A DNA stretch of 20,954 nucleotides from a virus, in IMG/VR virus record IMGVR_UViG_3300049846_001905, positions 1 through 20,954 of that record. One strand, given 5' to 3'. Below are positions 14,949-20,954 of the stretch, piece after piece. The translations under genes were made by a program, and so were the position numbers. Each line of letters begins with the position of its first letter. The first letter of the stretch is position 1. Under the pieces are notes generated by a model, which was not told the DNA's origin, made no database searches, and worked only from the letters and a program-made list of their open reading frames with translations.

Positions 14949-15565
14949 GAAGAACAAATGAGACCAATCCAGAAACTTTAAAGCTCTTAAAAGAGGGTGC
15001 AGCTGCAGCGCAGACTACGGCGGATACTGTAGCTTCTTACGAGAAAAAGTTGCAAATGATGCAAGAGCAGGTGCGTATGGTGCAGTACGCTGTTATGAAC
15101 ATGCTTAAAACCTTGAACAACTTCCCACAAATTCAAGCGCAGCTTGAGCAGCTCGACTATAGAACGTTAGGTGTAATCTCTGCGCTTAAGCAAATTCCTG
15201 CTTTAGCGACTGACATATCGCTAGATGAGCGCATAGAAGCGTGCGCGACCCAAGCTAGGACAGAAGCTTTTGACGAGCTCTCTAAGCAAGATGACGAGAA
15301 AAATTCATTGGTTCCACTTGAAGACGAAGACATCACTCTTGAGCATGTTGTGATTTTCACCTCAAAATGCGAAGAAAATCCAGATCAGGGCGTGTTTCGG
15401 TCTAAAATAAACCTTAGTGATGCGGCAATGGCCGATACGCGCGATAATTTCGTGGGAAAAAGAGTCGGCAGCAGTTTTACTGCAAAATTTGGCGTTCACG
15501 ATCATCTCGTAACTATCCTCGGTGCAAGGAAAAAAACCAATGCAACTTCAGACACGCAAAGCTGA
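14945..15565 (+). CDS. Coiled-coil hypothetical protein (206 aa)
   Basis: I do not recognise a family. Residues ~20-80 form an Ala/Gln-rich helical coiled-coil (KLQMMQEQVRMVQYAVMNML). An acidic linker follows (residues ~117-132), and residues ~135-200 form a compact alpha/beta domain ending FVGKRVGSSFTAKF...VTILGARKK. The phrase 'GKRVGSSF' resembles the start of the FKBP-like C-terminal domain of GreA-type factors, but this is a weak resemblance. ATG 14945 overlaps the upstream stop with only a weak AGGA at 11 nt, so translation is likely coupled. Its 3' end overlaps the next gene by 26 nt. Confidence 0.7.
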   Translation: MRRTNETNPETLKLLKEGAAAAQTTADTVASYEKKLQMMQEQVRMVQYAVMNMLKTLNNFPQIQAQLEQLDYRTLGVISALKQIPALATDISLDERIEACATQARTEAFDELSKQDDEKNSLVPLEDEDITLEHVVIFTSKCEENPDQGVFRSKINLSDAAMADTRDNFVGKRVGSSFTAKFGVHDHLVTILGARKKTNATSDTQS

Positions 15566-17444
15566 GATTACTCTTAACATCATCGAAGTAGCGAAGAAAA
15601 TCAAGAAAAAGGTCGCTGAAGTGTCGTACGGTGACTATGAAACCTACGGACGCTTTAGCCACCCCACTCTCGCGACTTATTTTGGCACTTGGATTAACGC
15701 TCGAAAAGTTGCCGCTAGAGCTAATCTTGCTAAGCTGCAAGAAGCGCTGAAAGAAGACACTAAGTCTAAACAGCTAGAGTCGCAGAAAGCAGCGATACTA
15801 AAACTGTACCGATCGCTAGTGAAGAAGACTGGGTCTAGTCCATCGGCTAACGACATGGTCGCGGCTGGGTGTTCGCGAGACAGCATAACTCGTAGTTTTG
15901 GCTCTCTCTCAGCTCTTGATGAGCTGGTCCGCAGAGAGTCGCCAGATATGTTTCACGACATTCACGTGTCGTCTCTGTTCTCCGCAGACTCGTTCGAAGC
16001 TCTCGATGAAGTGGTCGCGAAAAAACGGCGATTCATTATCTCGACAGCTGTTCAGGGATGTTACATTCATGAGGGCTTTCGAGACGCTATCGCAGCTTGG
16101 GAACAAGAGAACGACGGTGCCCTCTTAGTTATGATCACTGCTGACCCAGCTAAGTCTCGTGATAAAGGCGATCGATCTCAAAGTCCGCACGAGCGTTACG
16201 GAAAGATCGACGCAAGGCTTAAGGATGAGTTTTTTATATTGCAGGACACTGCTTTAAATAGTAACCTCAGATTATCTACATTAAAGACTTCTGCGAAAAT
16301 GATTAACCCACTTACTGGCTTGAAGCGGTTAATCCAGAAGAATGGTAACCTAATAGTCGCGTCTCCTAAGCAAGTGCAAGAGTGTGTGCCAGCGGCCAAC
16401 TTTAAGTTACCGCACGTCGGTATGGCCACTGGAGCGATCACTCTACCAGACTACTCGACTGAGTATTACATGTCTGAAAGGTTAGCTTATATAGCTGACC
16501 ATGATCACGTCATAGGAGCGATAATCGTTGAGATCGAGGACGGTGATCTTTTCCATTATCGTCAGGTACAAGCAGCGGCTGATGGTTCCTTTTATGATAT
16601 CGCTGGACTTCAACTTAAGAAGTACACTCCAAATGGAGTTGAGGTCGTAGATTTAGCGAAAGAGAACGCTGCCGCTTTTGTTTTAGGTGATTGGCACTCG
16701 GGCGAGACCGACCCTGTCGTAGCTGCAGCTTGGAAAGACTTATGCGCGATCGTTCAACCAGACTACATTGTTATTCATGATGGTTTCAACGGTTTAGCTA
16801 TCAACCATCATGAGCAAAGCGACACGATAAAGAGGGCTCAAAGGTCTATCAGCGATCAACTGGATCTAGAATCTGAATTGAGAGGATACGCTAGAGATCT
16901 CGATGTGTTAAGTTCGCTAGTGCGCAAGCGAGTTGTGGTAGTTAAGTCTAATCACGACGATTTCTTGTACACGTACCTAAAGAAAGGTTTATATATCGAA
17001 GACCCTCAAAACCACTACTTCTCTTTAGATATAGCGAAAGCCGCGATTCGTGGAGAAGATCCAGTTCAGTTCGCGATAGAGAAGGTGGTTGGAGTGCAGG
17101 ACACATCTAAGATCAAGTGGCTGAAACGAAACGAAGATTTTAAAGTTGCTAAGATTCAGCTAGGAGCTCACGGCGATAAAGGACCAAACGGAAGCCGTGG
17201 TACGCTCGCTTTGATGGAGCAGTCTTTTCGAGCGTCTGTTACAGGTCATTCTCATGTTCCGCAAATACTTCGCGGCGCTTGGTCAGTGGGCACGTCGTCG
17301 TACCTTCAACTTGACTACAACGAAGATAGTCCGAGTAGCTGGATGAACACGTCTTGTATTGTTTATCCAAACGGTCAGCGTCAGCTTATTAACTGTGTTT
17401 TTGGAAAGTACGCGCTAGGATGTCAAACGAACAAAGCGAAGTAG
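15540..17444 (+). CDS. Calcineurin-like phosphoesterase with N-terminal DNA-binding repeats; candidate DNase
   Basis: Large (634 aa) metallophosphoesterase. The C-terminal catalytic domain shows the set of calcineurin-like motifs: GDWHSG (D384, H386), HDGF, SNHDD in place of GNHD (N471, H472), GAHGDKG (H544) and GHSHVP (H570, H572). The N-terminus carries two similar helical repeats, about residues 11-60 (ending TLATYFGTWINA) and 84-132 (SPSANDMVAAGCSRDSITRSFGSLSALDEL), which match the pattern of homing-endonuclease-associated HNR-type DNA-binding repeats. Residues ~145-370 are unassigned. The architecture recalls the phosphoesterase domain of phage T5 A1-type pre-early proteins implicated in host DNA degradation; that link is tentative. 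ATG 15540 has AAGGA at 15526-15530; a GTG at 15522 is less likely. It is distinct from the gp47-like nuclease at 4700. Confidence 0.82.
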   Translation: MQLQTRKAEITLNIIEVAKKIKKKVAEVSYGDYETYGRFSHPTLATYFGTWINARKVAARANLAKLQEALKEDTKSKQLESQKAAILKLYRSLVKKTGSSPSANDMVAAGCSRDSITRSFGSLSALDELVRRESPDMFHDIHVSSLFSADSFEALDEVVAKKRRFIISTAVQGCYIHEGFRDAIAAWEQENDGALLVMITADPAKSRDKGDRSQSPHERYGKIDARLKDEFFILQDTALNSNLRLSTLKTSAKMINPLTGLKRLIQKNGNLIVASPKQVQECVPAANFKLPHVGMATGAITLPDYSTEYYMSERLAYIADHDHVIGAIIVEIEDGDLFHYRQVQAAADGSFYDIAGLQLKKYTPNGVEVVDLAKENAAAFVLGDWHSGETDPVVAAAWKDLCAIVQPDYIVIHDGFNGLAINHHEQSDTIKRAQRSISDQLDLESELRGYARDLDVLSSLVRKRVVVVKSNHDDFLYTYLKKGLYIEDPQNHYFSLDIAKAAIRGEDPVQFAIEKVVGVQDTSKIKWLKRNEDFKVAKIQLGAHGDKGPNGSRGTLALMEQSFRASVTGHSHVPQILRGAWSVGTSSYLQLDYNEDSPSSWMNTSCIVYPNGQRQLINCVFGKYALGCQTNKAK

Positions 17445-17599
17445 ATGAGTTCGTCAGCGTTTTCTACGACTTGAGACACACTTGGATCGTTGGGCGGATA
17501 ACGTTCACGTACCCCAACGGCGATGTCCAAGTCGTAGGCGTCAACCAGTGGGAGGGTACTGTCATTAGGTGTCCAATCACGGAGGTTCGTCGTATATAA
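17420..17599 (+). CDS. Small hypothetical protein (59 aa)
   Basis: A short frame beginning ATG TCA AAC GAA (MSNEQSEVDEF) and ending RRI-TAA at 17597-17599. It overlaps the last 25 nt of the phosphoesterase gene and fills what would otherwise be a ~180-nt gap in a genome with almost no empty space. GGAAAG at 17403-17408 is a possible ribosome-binding site. The product appears to be a small beta-rich protein (WIVGRITFTYPNGDVQVVGV). No family is recognised. Support is the start placement, the complete filling of the gap and sensible amino-acid composition. Confidence 0.6.
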   Translation: MSNEQSEVDEFVSVFYDLRHTWIVGRITFTYPNGDVQVVGVNQWEGTVIRCPITEVRRI

Positions 17600-17628
17600 T
17601 AACTGAGAGCGCTTTTCAGCGAGGTCTC

Positions 17629-17904
17629 ATGAGCAGAAAACAGCCAACGCAAATCGAACTCGAGCGACAAGTATCTGAATTAAAGAAGCAAGTTCAGCAA
17701 CTTCAAAAGCGCCTTAAACAAGCGCTGCGTCAACTTCGAGACCAGGAAGATATTATCTATAACGCGCAAGTAGCGATTGATCTAGAGCAAGAGCAGTCTT
17801 TTCAAGACATGCTCGTTGGAAATCCTCAACCAGAAGAGGATACAGAGTATTTCACGATAACTCTACCTAACGGTATAGTAAAAAAAATCCGCAAGCGACT
17901 GTAA
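17629..17904 (+). CDS. Coiled-coil hypothetical protein (91 aa)
   Basis: I do not recognise it. I chose ATG 17629 (MSRKQPTQIELERQ), with GAGG at 17621-17624; the frame is open back to a GTG at 17569, but that start would overlap the 59-aa gene and add an unlikely N-terminus. Residues ~8-55 form a strongly predicted coiled coil with Leu/Val/Gln heptads (VSELKKQVQQLQKRLKQALR), followed by an acidic stretch and a short beta/basic C-terminal end (FTITLPNGIVKKIRKRL). It would be a small multimeric protein. A perfect TATAAT at 17595-17600 lies just upstream, overlapping the previous stop, but without a recognisable -35. Confidence 0.7.
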   Translation: MSRKQPTQIELERQVSELKKQVQQLQKRLKQALRQLRDQEDIIYNAQVAIDLEQEQSFQDMLVGNPQPEEDTEYFTITLPNGIVKKIRKRL

Positions 17905-17928
17905 GGTATAAGTAGCGCAGGAGGCGTT

Positions 17929-18378
17929 ATGGATTCGCGATGCTTGCGTAAACTTAAAACTTTACCTAAAGAATTTTGCCCCGCAGCTGTTCATCGACTT
18001 AGATGGAGAGAGCAGCTAGGTCGTGAACCCTCAGAAGAAGAAGAGAGATCTGCCCCTGGCTGCCCTTGGGCAGTTCGAAGTCACGAACATAGCTTCTGTT
18101 TCTTTAAAGCTTACGCTGAAAGCCGTGAAAAGCTAACTGACGCTCAAATTGCCCACCTTATTGGCGTCTCAGAGTCCACAGTTAAAAAAACCGCACTTAA
18201 AGCCGAAAAAAAGCTCGCCGCTTATAAACCATTCAAAGAATTAAAGCAAGTATTCGGAAGTGACAGTATCATCGAAGAGCGCCTCATTGATCCGTACGAG
18301 GAGCATATCAATGATTTTAGTGGCTTGACTGTAACATCAGTCACTACCGAGCTAGTACCAGAAGAAGACGTTGAGTAA
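17929..18378 (+). CDS. Helix-turn-helix protein, possible sigma-like transcription factor
   Basis: Putative transcription regulator (149 aa). Residues 68-97 (LTDAQIAHLIGVSESTVKKT) form a classic HTH of the sigma-70 region 4/LuxR type, with the recognition helix at SESTVKKTALKAEKK. Before it lies a segment with C17, C45 in APGCPWAVRSHEH, H52/H54 and C57 (SFCFF), which could bind zinc or form a structural core. The C-terminal 40 residues are acidic. ATG 17929 has a near-perfect AGGAGG (17919-17924), the best ribosome-binding site in the region. It sits directly before the promoter-bearing gap and head genes, so a role in late transcription is plausible. No sigma region 2 is present, so it is not a complete sigma factor. 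Confidence 0.72.
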   Translation: MDSRCLRKLKTLPKEFCPAAVHRLRWREQLGREPSEEEERSAPGCPWAVRSHEHSFCFFKAYAESREKLTDAQIAHLIGVSESTVKKTALKAEKKLAAYKPFKELKQVFGSDSIIEERLIDPYEEHINDFSGLTVTSVTTELVPEEDVE

Positions 18379-18385
18379 GTTAACG

Positions 18386-18435
18386 TTTACCAGTAAAGTA
18401 GTGTAAAATATACTCACTATCGCTGTGTAGCGATA
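18386..18435 (+). promoter_or_regulatory. Sigma70-like promoter and leader hairpin before head-assembly genes
   Basis: TTTACC (18386-18391), exactly 17 nt, then TATACT (18409-18414): 4/6 and 5/6 matches to the sigma70 consensus. Immediately downstream, in what would be the 5' leader, TATCGCT (18418-18424), loop GTGT, AGCGATA (18429-18435) forms a perfect 7-bp stem. A further TATCGCT lies at 18447-18453 beside the AGGA of the protease gene, so the AGCGATA arm could pair with either copy. Position at the module boundary supports promoter function. Confidence 0.6.
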
Positions 18436-18464
18436 CTACGCGACTTATCGCTTCGAGGACATCG

Positions 18465-19334
18465 ATGCAAGAACTACGTAAAGGTCTAATCATAGATGGT
18501 ATTGCCGCGACTGACGCTATAGACTCGCAAGGTGAACGCTTATCTATTGAAGGAGCCGACATCTCTGCTCTAGAGCAAGGCCTGGGTCGCATCAATGACA
18601 ACCATGGTAAGCAGTTCGTCCACTCCATTGGTAGAGTGTTAGGCGCAAAAAAAATAATGAAAGCAGAGGATTGCGAAGACGATCGCCAGAAAATGTACTG
18701 GGAAAAAGTTAAGAAGCCATACATTTACACTAAAGCTGAGCTGTACGACGACGCTGAGCACCCAAACGCCAAAGCCGCTGCAGCTATCATGAAGTCACTA
18801 CATAAACAAAACGCCCCTCTATCTGTAAAGATGTCAGTAGAGGGCGCTGTTCTAGCTAGAAAAGACGGAGGAGTGCTAGATCGAACGAAAGTGCACTCCG
18901 TCGCTTTAACTTTTATGCCAGCTAACAAGCAAACTTTAGCGATGCCGGTTAGCTTCGAGAAGTCAGACTTAAACGTAAACGTAAACTGGGAAGCTCTAGT
19001 TAAGAGTGTTGCTGTGCTTCCAGACGCCCCCTCGTTCATTGAACGAAACGGCGTTGAATCCAAGATGATAGACGCGACGACGCAAGTCGTTGAGATTTTA
19101 CGTCGTGTTACAGAACTTAAGAAAGCGTTATCAGCAGGTTACGGTTCAGCTGGACCAGCTCAGGGGATGACTGGCGGAGCGGTACTCATAATGCCTAGCG
19201 TTGACAAGATGTACACTAGCTGTCCAGAGTGTGGTAAAAAGCAAGTCGTGCGCCGCCTTCAAGTGAAGTGTGATCACTGCGGAGCTGGCTGGACTATGGA
19301 TAAGGTGGCGAAGCACTTTTTGGGCAGTCATTAA
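18465..19334 (+). CDS. Prohead maturation protease with C-terminal zinc ribbon
   Basis: Probable serine protease that processes scaffold and capsid during head maturation. The N-terminal ~160 residues fit the herpes-assemblin-like phage fold: GLIIDGIAATDAIDSQGERLS as the opening strands, H47 in NDNHGKQFVHSIGRV as the catalytic His candidate, and PLSVKMSVEGAVL with S120 or S124 as nucleophile, then VHSVALTFMPAN. Residues 219-246 carry a Gly/Ala motif shared with the capsid protein N-terminus (see findings). The C-terminus is a zinc ribbon: C253-X2-C256 and C269-X2-C272. Order protease, 161-aa protein, scaffold, capsid is the expected one. ATG 18465 is 9 nt after AGGA. The exact catalytic Ser is uncertain. 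Confidence 0.85.
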   Translation: MQELRKGLIIDGIAATDAIDSQGERLSIEGADISALEQGLGRINDNHGKQFVHSIGRVLGAKKIMKAEDCEDDRQKMYWEKVKKPYIYTKAELYDDAEHPNAKAAAAIMKSLHKQNAPLSVKMSVEGAVLARKDGGVLDRTKVHSVALTFMPANKQTLAMPVSFEKSDLNVNVNWEALVKSVAVLPDAPSFIERNGVESKMIDATTQVVEILRRVTELKKALSAGYGSAGPAQGMTGGAVLIMPSVDKMYTSCPECGKKQVVRRLQVKCDHCGAGWTMDKVAKHFLGSH

Positions 19335-19352
19335 CTATTTAGCTCACTATGA

Positions 19353-19410
19353 TGGTATACTATTTCAGTGATACGCGATTTGAGTTGTTTTTTGCTCGAA
19401 TCATGCGCTG
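19353..19410 (+). promoter_or_regulatory. Extended -10 promoter and structured leader upstream of the 161-aa gene
   Basis: TGG immediately before TATACT (19353-19361) forms an extended -10 (TGnTATACT); no good -35 is seen. Downstream, GATTTGAG (19377-19384) can pair with CTCGAATC (19395-19402) with one G-T pair, and CGC/GCG flank it, giving a stem around a T-rich loop. The rest of the 118-nt gap is A-rich and ends with AAAAGGG (19437-19443) before ATG 19453. This head gene probably has its own transcript. Confidence 0.5.
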
Positions 19411-19452
19411 GAAGAGATCGGACAAATAAAATCTCGAAAAGGGTAAAAGAAC

Positions 19453-19938
19453 ATGGCAAACAATGGTCAACAAAAACGAATCGCGGACAAGCTGAAGAGA
19501 AACCTTGATCAGGTCCTTCGGCAACTTGATGGTCTCACCGTTAACCATACTGTTAACGCTGCTGGCGACCACCTAGTTGAAGTAACTGATCCAAGCTGGG
19601 CAACTACTGACACGTACGCCTTGATTAAAATTCAAGAGTTACCCGTGATTGGCGACTACTCAGTCGTTGGTTATCCAGTTCATAAGATGATGATCTGCGT
19701 AGAAGGTGACAACGCCACCCTCGGATCTGTTAAGGGATCTGCTATTGACGTTGGCTACCTCGCTGAGATCATCGGCCGGGTTAAAGACCTTGGCTGCGGC
19801 ATCGAACTCTACGTCACTGCTCTTGGTACGAAGCCTGCCGATCAAGCGACTTCAGGTGGAACTTTTAACTCTGGTTCAGCTTCCGCTTTGAAACGCTTTA
19901 TTCGCGCTTCCGTCGACACCATCGGCTTTGGTCAATAA
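19453..19938 (+). CDS. Hypothetical head-module protein (161 aa)
   Basis: I do not recognise a family. It sits between the prohead protease and the scaffold, with its own promoter-like leader, so a virion or head-assembly role (for example decoration) is reasonable but inferred. Residues ~6-28 form a basic helix (KRIADKLKRNLDQVLRQLDG); the rest is alpha/beta with strands (HLVEVTDP, TYALIKIQELPVIG, MMICVEG) and a Gly/Ser/Ala-rich segment before the C-terminal helix (ALKRFIRASVDTIGFGQ). There are no membrane or signal segments. ATG 19453 follows AAAAGGG. Confidence 0.78.
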   Translation: MANNGQQKRIADKLKRNLDQVLRQLDGLTVNHTVNAAGDHLVEVTDPSWATTDTYALIKIQELPVIGDYSVVGYPVHKMMICVEGDNATLGSVKGSAIDVGYLAEIIGRVKDLGCGIELYVTALGTKPADQATSGGTFNSGSASALKRFIRASVDTIGFGQ

Positions 19939-19967
19939 TCACTCGTTAAGGAATAAAGGGCTAACAT

Positions 19968-20744
19968 ATGAATGAAGAGCTGCTTAAGTCCCTTAACGGG
20001 GCGATCGAACTTGCGATCCAGCAAATGGTCGAAGTTGACCAACTAGCTAAAGGCGACGTTTCTTTGCAAGACGCGAAATTGCGACCTGAGTCTGCCAACG
20101 GTTCTCTACCCGGTGATACCCGCGAAGACTCCACTTTGAAACCTGAAGACGCAAACAAAGCCGAGCACGCTGATAAGGGCGACCTTAAAATCATGCACGA
20201 CGACGGTTGCGACGACGATAAGAAAGCGAAAAAAGGTGAAAATCCTTTCGCTGATAAAGACGGCAAAAAGGATAGTAAAAAAGACGACGATGATGATGAC
20301 GATGACGAGGATGACATGGATGACGACAAGGCTGAAAAAATGAAAGCCAAAATTAAGAAGTATGAAGACGAAAAAGCAGCTAAAACCGCTAACATGACGA
20401 AGTCGGCTGCGATTGACTCTGAAGAACTCAAAAAATCTATCGTCACCCAAGTGGCTGATACTTTAGAGAAAAGCTTTGGCGAAAGGCTTACTCAGCTTGA
20501 AGGCTTAATCAATAAGCTCGTTCAAACTCCTCAACCTCGCCAGTCTGTGTCTGGCTTAGCTCCTCTAGTTAAGAACGATGGAGACGCAGGCGCAACCTCA
20601 TCTCAACTCAGCAAGAGCGAAGCGCTCGACAAGCTGCTTGAGATGCAAAAGAACCAAGACAAACGAGTTGATTCTTCAGTAATCGCTCGAGTCGAAATGA
20701 ATGATTTTTCAGTTCTGGCAGAACGAAACATTAACCTGAAGTAA
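19968..20744 (+). CDS. Probable capsid scaffolding protein
   Basis: Likely internal scaffold that guides capsid assembly and is removed by the upstream protease. The evidence is position directly before the capsid gene and composition: very high Lys/Asp/Glu, a run of about 8 Asp then more acidic residues around 107-121 (nt 20285-20330), and a long helical/coiled-coil region (about residues 125-185, including EELKKSIVTQVADTLEKSF) with a second helical part near 210-235. Length, 258 aa, is normal for scaffolds. ATG 19968 follows AAGGAATAAAGGG. No enzymatic motif is seen. An alternative is a capsid-associated acidic internal protein. Confidence 0.74.
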   Translation: MNEELLKSLNGAIELAIQQMVEVDQLAKGDVSLQDAKLRPESANGSLPGDTREDSTLKPEDANKAEHADKGDLKIMHDDGCDDDKKAKKGENPFADKDGKKDSKKDDDDDDDDEDDMDDDKAEKMKAKIKKYEDEKAAKTANMTKSAAIDSEELKKSIVTQVADTLEKSFGERLTQLEGLINKLVQTPQPRQSVSGLAPLVKNDGDAGATSSQLSKSEALDKLLEMQKNQDKRVDSSVIARVEMNDFSVLAERNINLK

Positions 20745-20766
20745 CTGAACTTAGAAAGGGTATTAG

Positions 20767-20954
20767 ATGGACGGCAACTTTCTCGAACATGGTCAGGCAC
20801 TCCAGGGTGGCGTGTTTCAAGGCAACCTGACCAACTTAGAAGCAGACCAGCTCAGTAAAGCTCTTACGGCTGGTTACCCGGCTGGTGGAGCTCCTGGCTC
20901 CCTCGTTGGTGGCGCAGTATTGCAGATGGAGTCACTTGAGCATACGCTGAAAAG
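20767..20954 (+). CDS. Major capsid protein, N-terminus, 3' partial
   Basis: The frame from ATG 20767 (ribosome-binding site AAAGGG about 8 nt upstream) is open to the right edge, 62 complete codons. It begins MDGNFLEHGQALQGG and contains a Gly/Ala stretch followed by GGAVLQMESLEHTLK, a form I associate with N-termini of phage capsid proteins, where a 'GGxAL..EsLe.tLK' segment opens the N-arm. Its place after protease and scaffold genes is the standard one. The fold itself lies outside the window, so the call depends on order and this segment. Confidence 0.8.
   Translation, partial: MDGNFLEHGQALQGGVFQGNLTNLEADQLSKALTAGYPAGGAPGSLVGGAVLQMESLEHTLK

Noticed and set aside
19961-20446. Long minus-strand ORF rich in Ser and Phe opposite the scaffold gene
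   Set aside because: It is the complement of the acidic, Lys/Asp-rich scaffold sequence; GAC/GAT/GAA/AAG runs read backwards give Ser, Leu and Phe. No ribosome-binding site or sensible composition, and all real genes are on the + strand.
1-20954. tRNA genes, CRISPR arrays, insertion sequences, integrase or attachment sites
   Set aside because: None found by reading: the gaps are all under about 120 nt, with no cloverleaf, spaced repeats, terminal inverted repeats or transposase/integrase-like protein.

Overview
The window is a stretch of a tailed double-stranded DNA bacteriophage genome (Caudoviricetes). Every supported gene is on the + strand. Genes are tightly packed, often with start/stop overlaps, and both window edges cut genes. 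The evidence for a phage is a contiguous set of hallmark genes: a putative small terminase, large terminase, portal, prohead protease with a capsid-scaffold-like protein, and the beginning of a major capsid protein, next to a phage-type replication/recombination set. No integrase, repressor or attachment site is visible, which fits a virulent phage. The host cannot be named. A putative signal peptide and sigma70-like promoters indicate a bacterial host, and the adenosylcobalamin-dependent ribonucleotide reductase implies that infected cells contain B12.

Layout. (1) 3-5695, replication and recombination: the C-terminal part of a family-C DNA polymerase III alpha subunit, an unknown protein, a gp32-like ssDNA-binding protein, an unknown protein, an HNH protein with an extra beta-rich C-terminal domain, a RecA/UvsX-like recombinase and, after a short regulatory gap (4613-4699), an SbcD/gp47-like nuclease. 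(2) 5707-9424: a ClpP-fold serine protease with an export signal, an unknown protein, a probable small terminase and the large terminase. (3) 9492-12148: a beta-rich unknown protein and the portal. (4) 12267-18378, an accessory and nucleotide-metabolism block inserted between portal and prohead protease: class II ribonucleotide reductase, a good intrinsic terminator, a thymidylate-kinase-like P-loop kinase, two small unknowns, a large metallophosphoesterase with N-terminal DNA-binding repeats, a 59-residue ORF, a coiled-coil protein and a small HTH protein. (5) 18465-end, head assembly: prohead protease with a C-terminal zinc ribbon, a 161-residue unknown, an acidic scaffold-like protein and the start of the major capsid protein.

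How the genes fit together. The polymerase, SSB, recombinase and nuclease would copy and recombine phage DNA. The RNR and kinase would supply dNTPs, and the large metallophosphoesterase is a candidate DNase. Terminase, portal, protease, scaffold and capsid would build and fill the head. Promoter-like sequences in the gaps before the gp47-like nuclease, the protease and the 161-residue protein suggest that transcription is re-initiated at module boundaries.

The most interesting items are: a peptide motif shared at protein level between the C-terminal part of the prohead protease and the N-terminus of the capsid protein; a predicted exported ClpP-like protease; a terminator-shaped hairpin inside the HNH coding sequence; a Cas4/AddB-like cysteine pattern within the large terminase; and the DNA-binding-repeat/metallophosphoesterase fusion. 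No complete undescribed multi-gene system could be demonstrated from the sequence alone.
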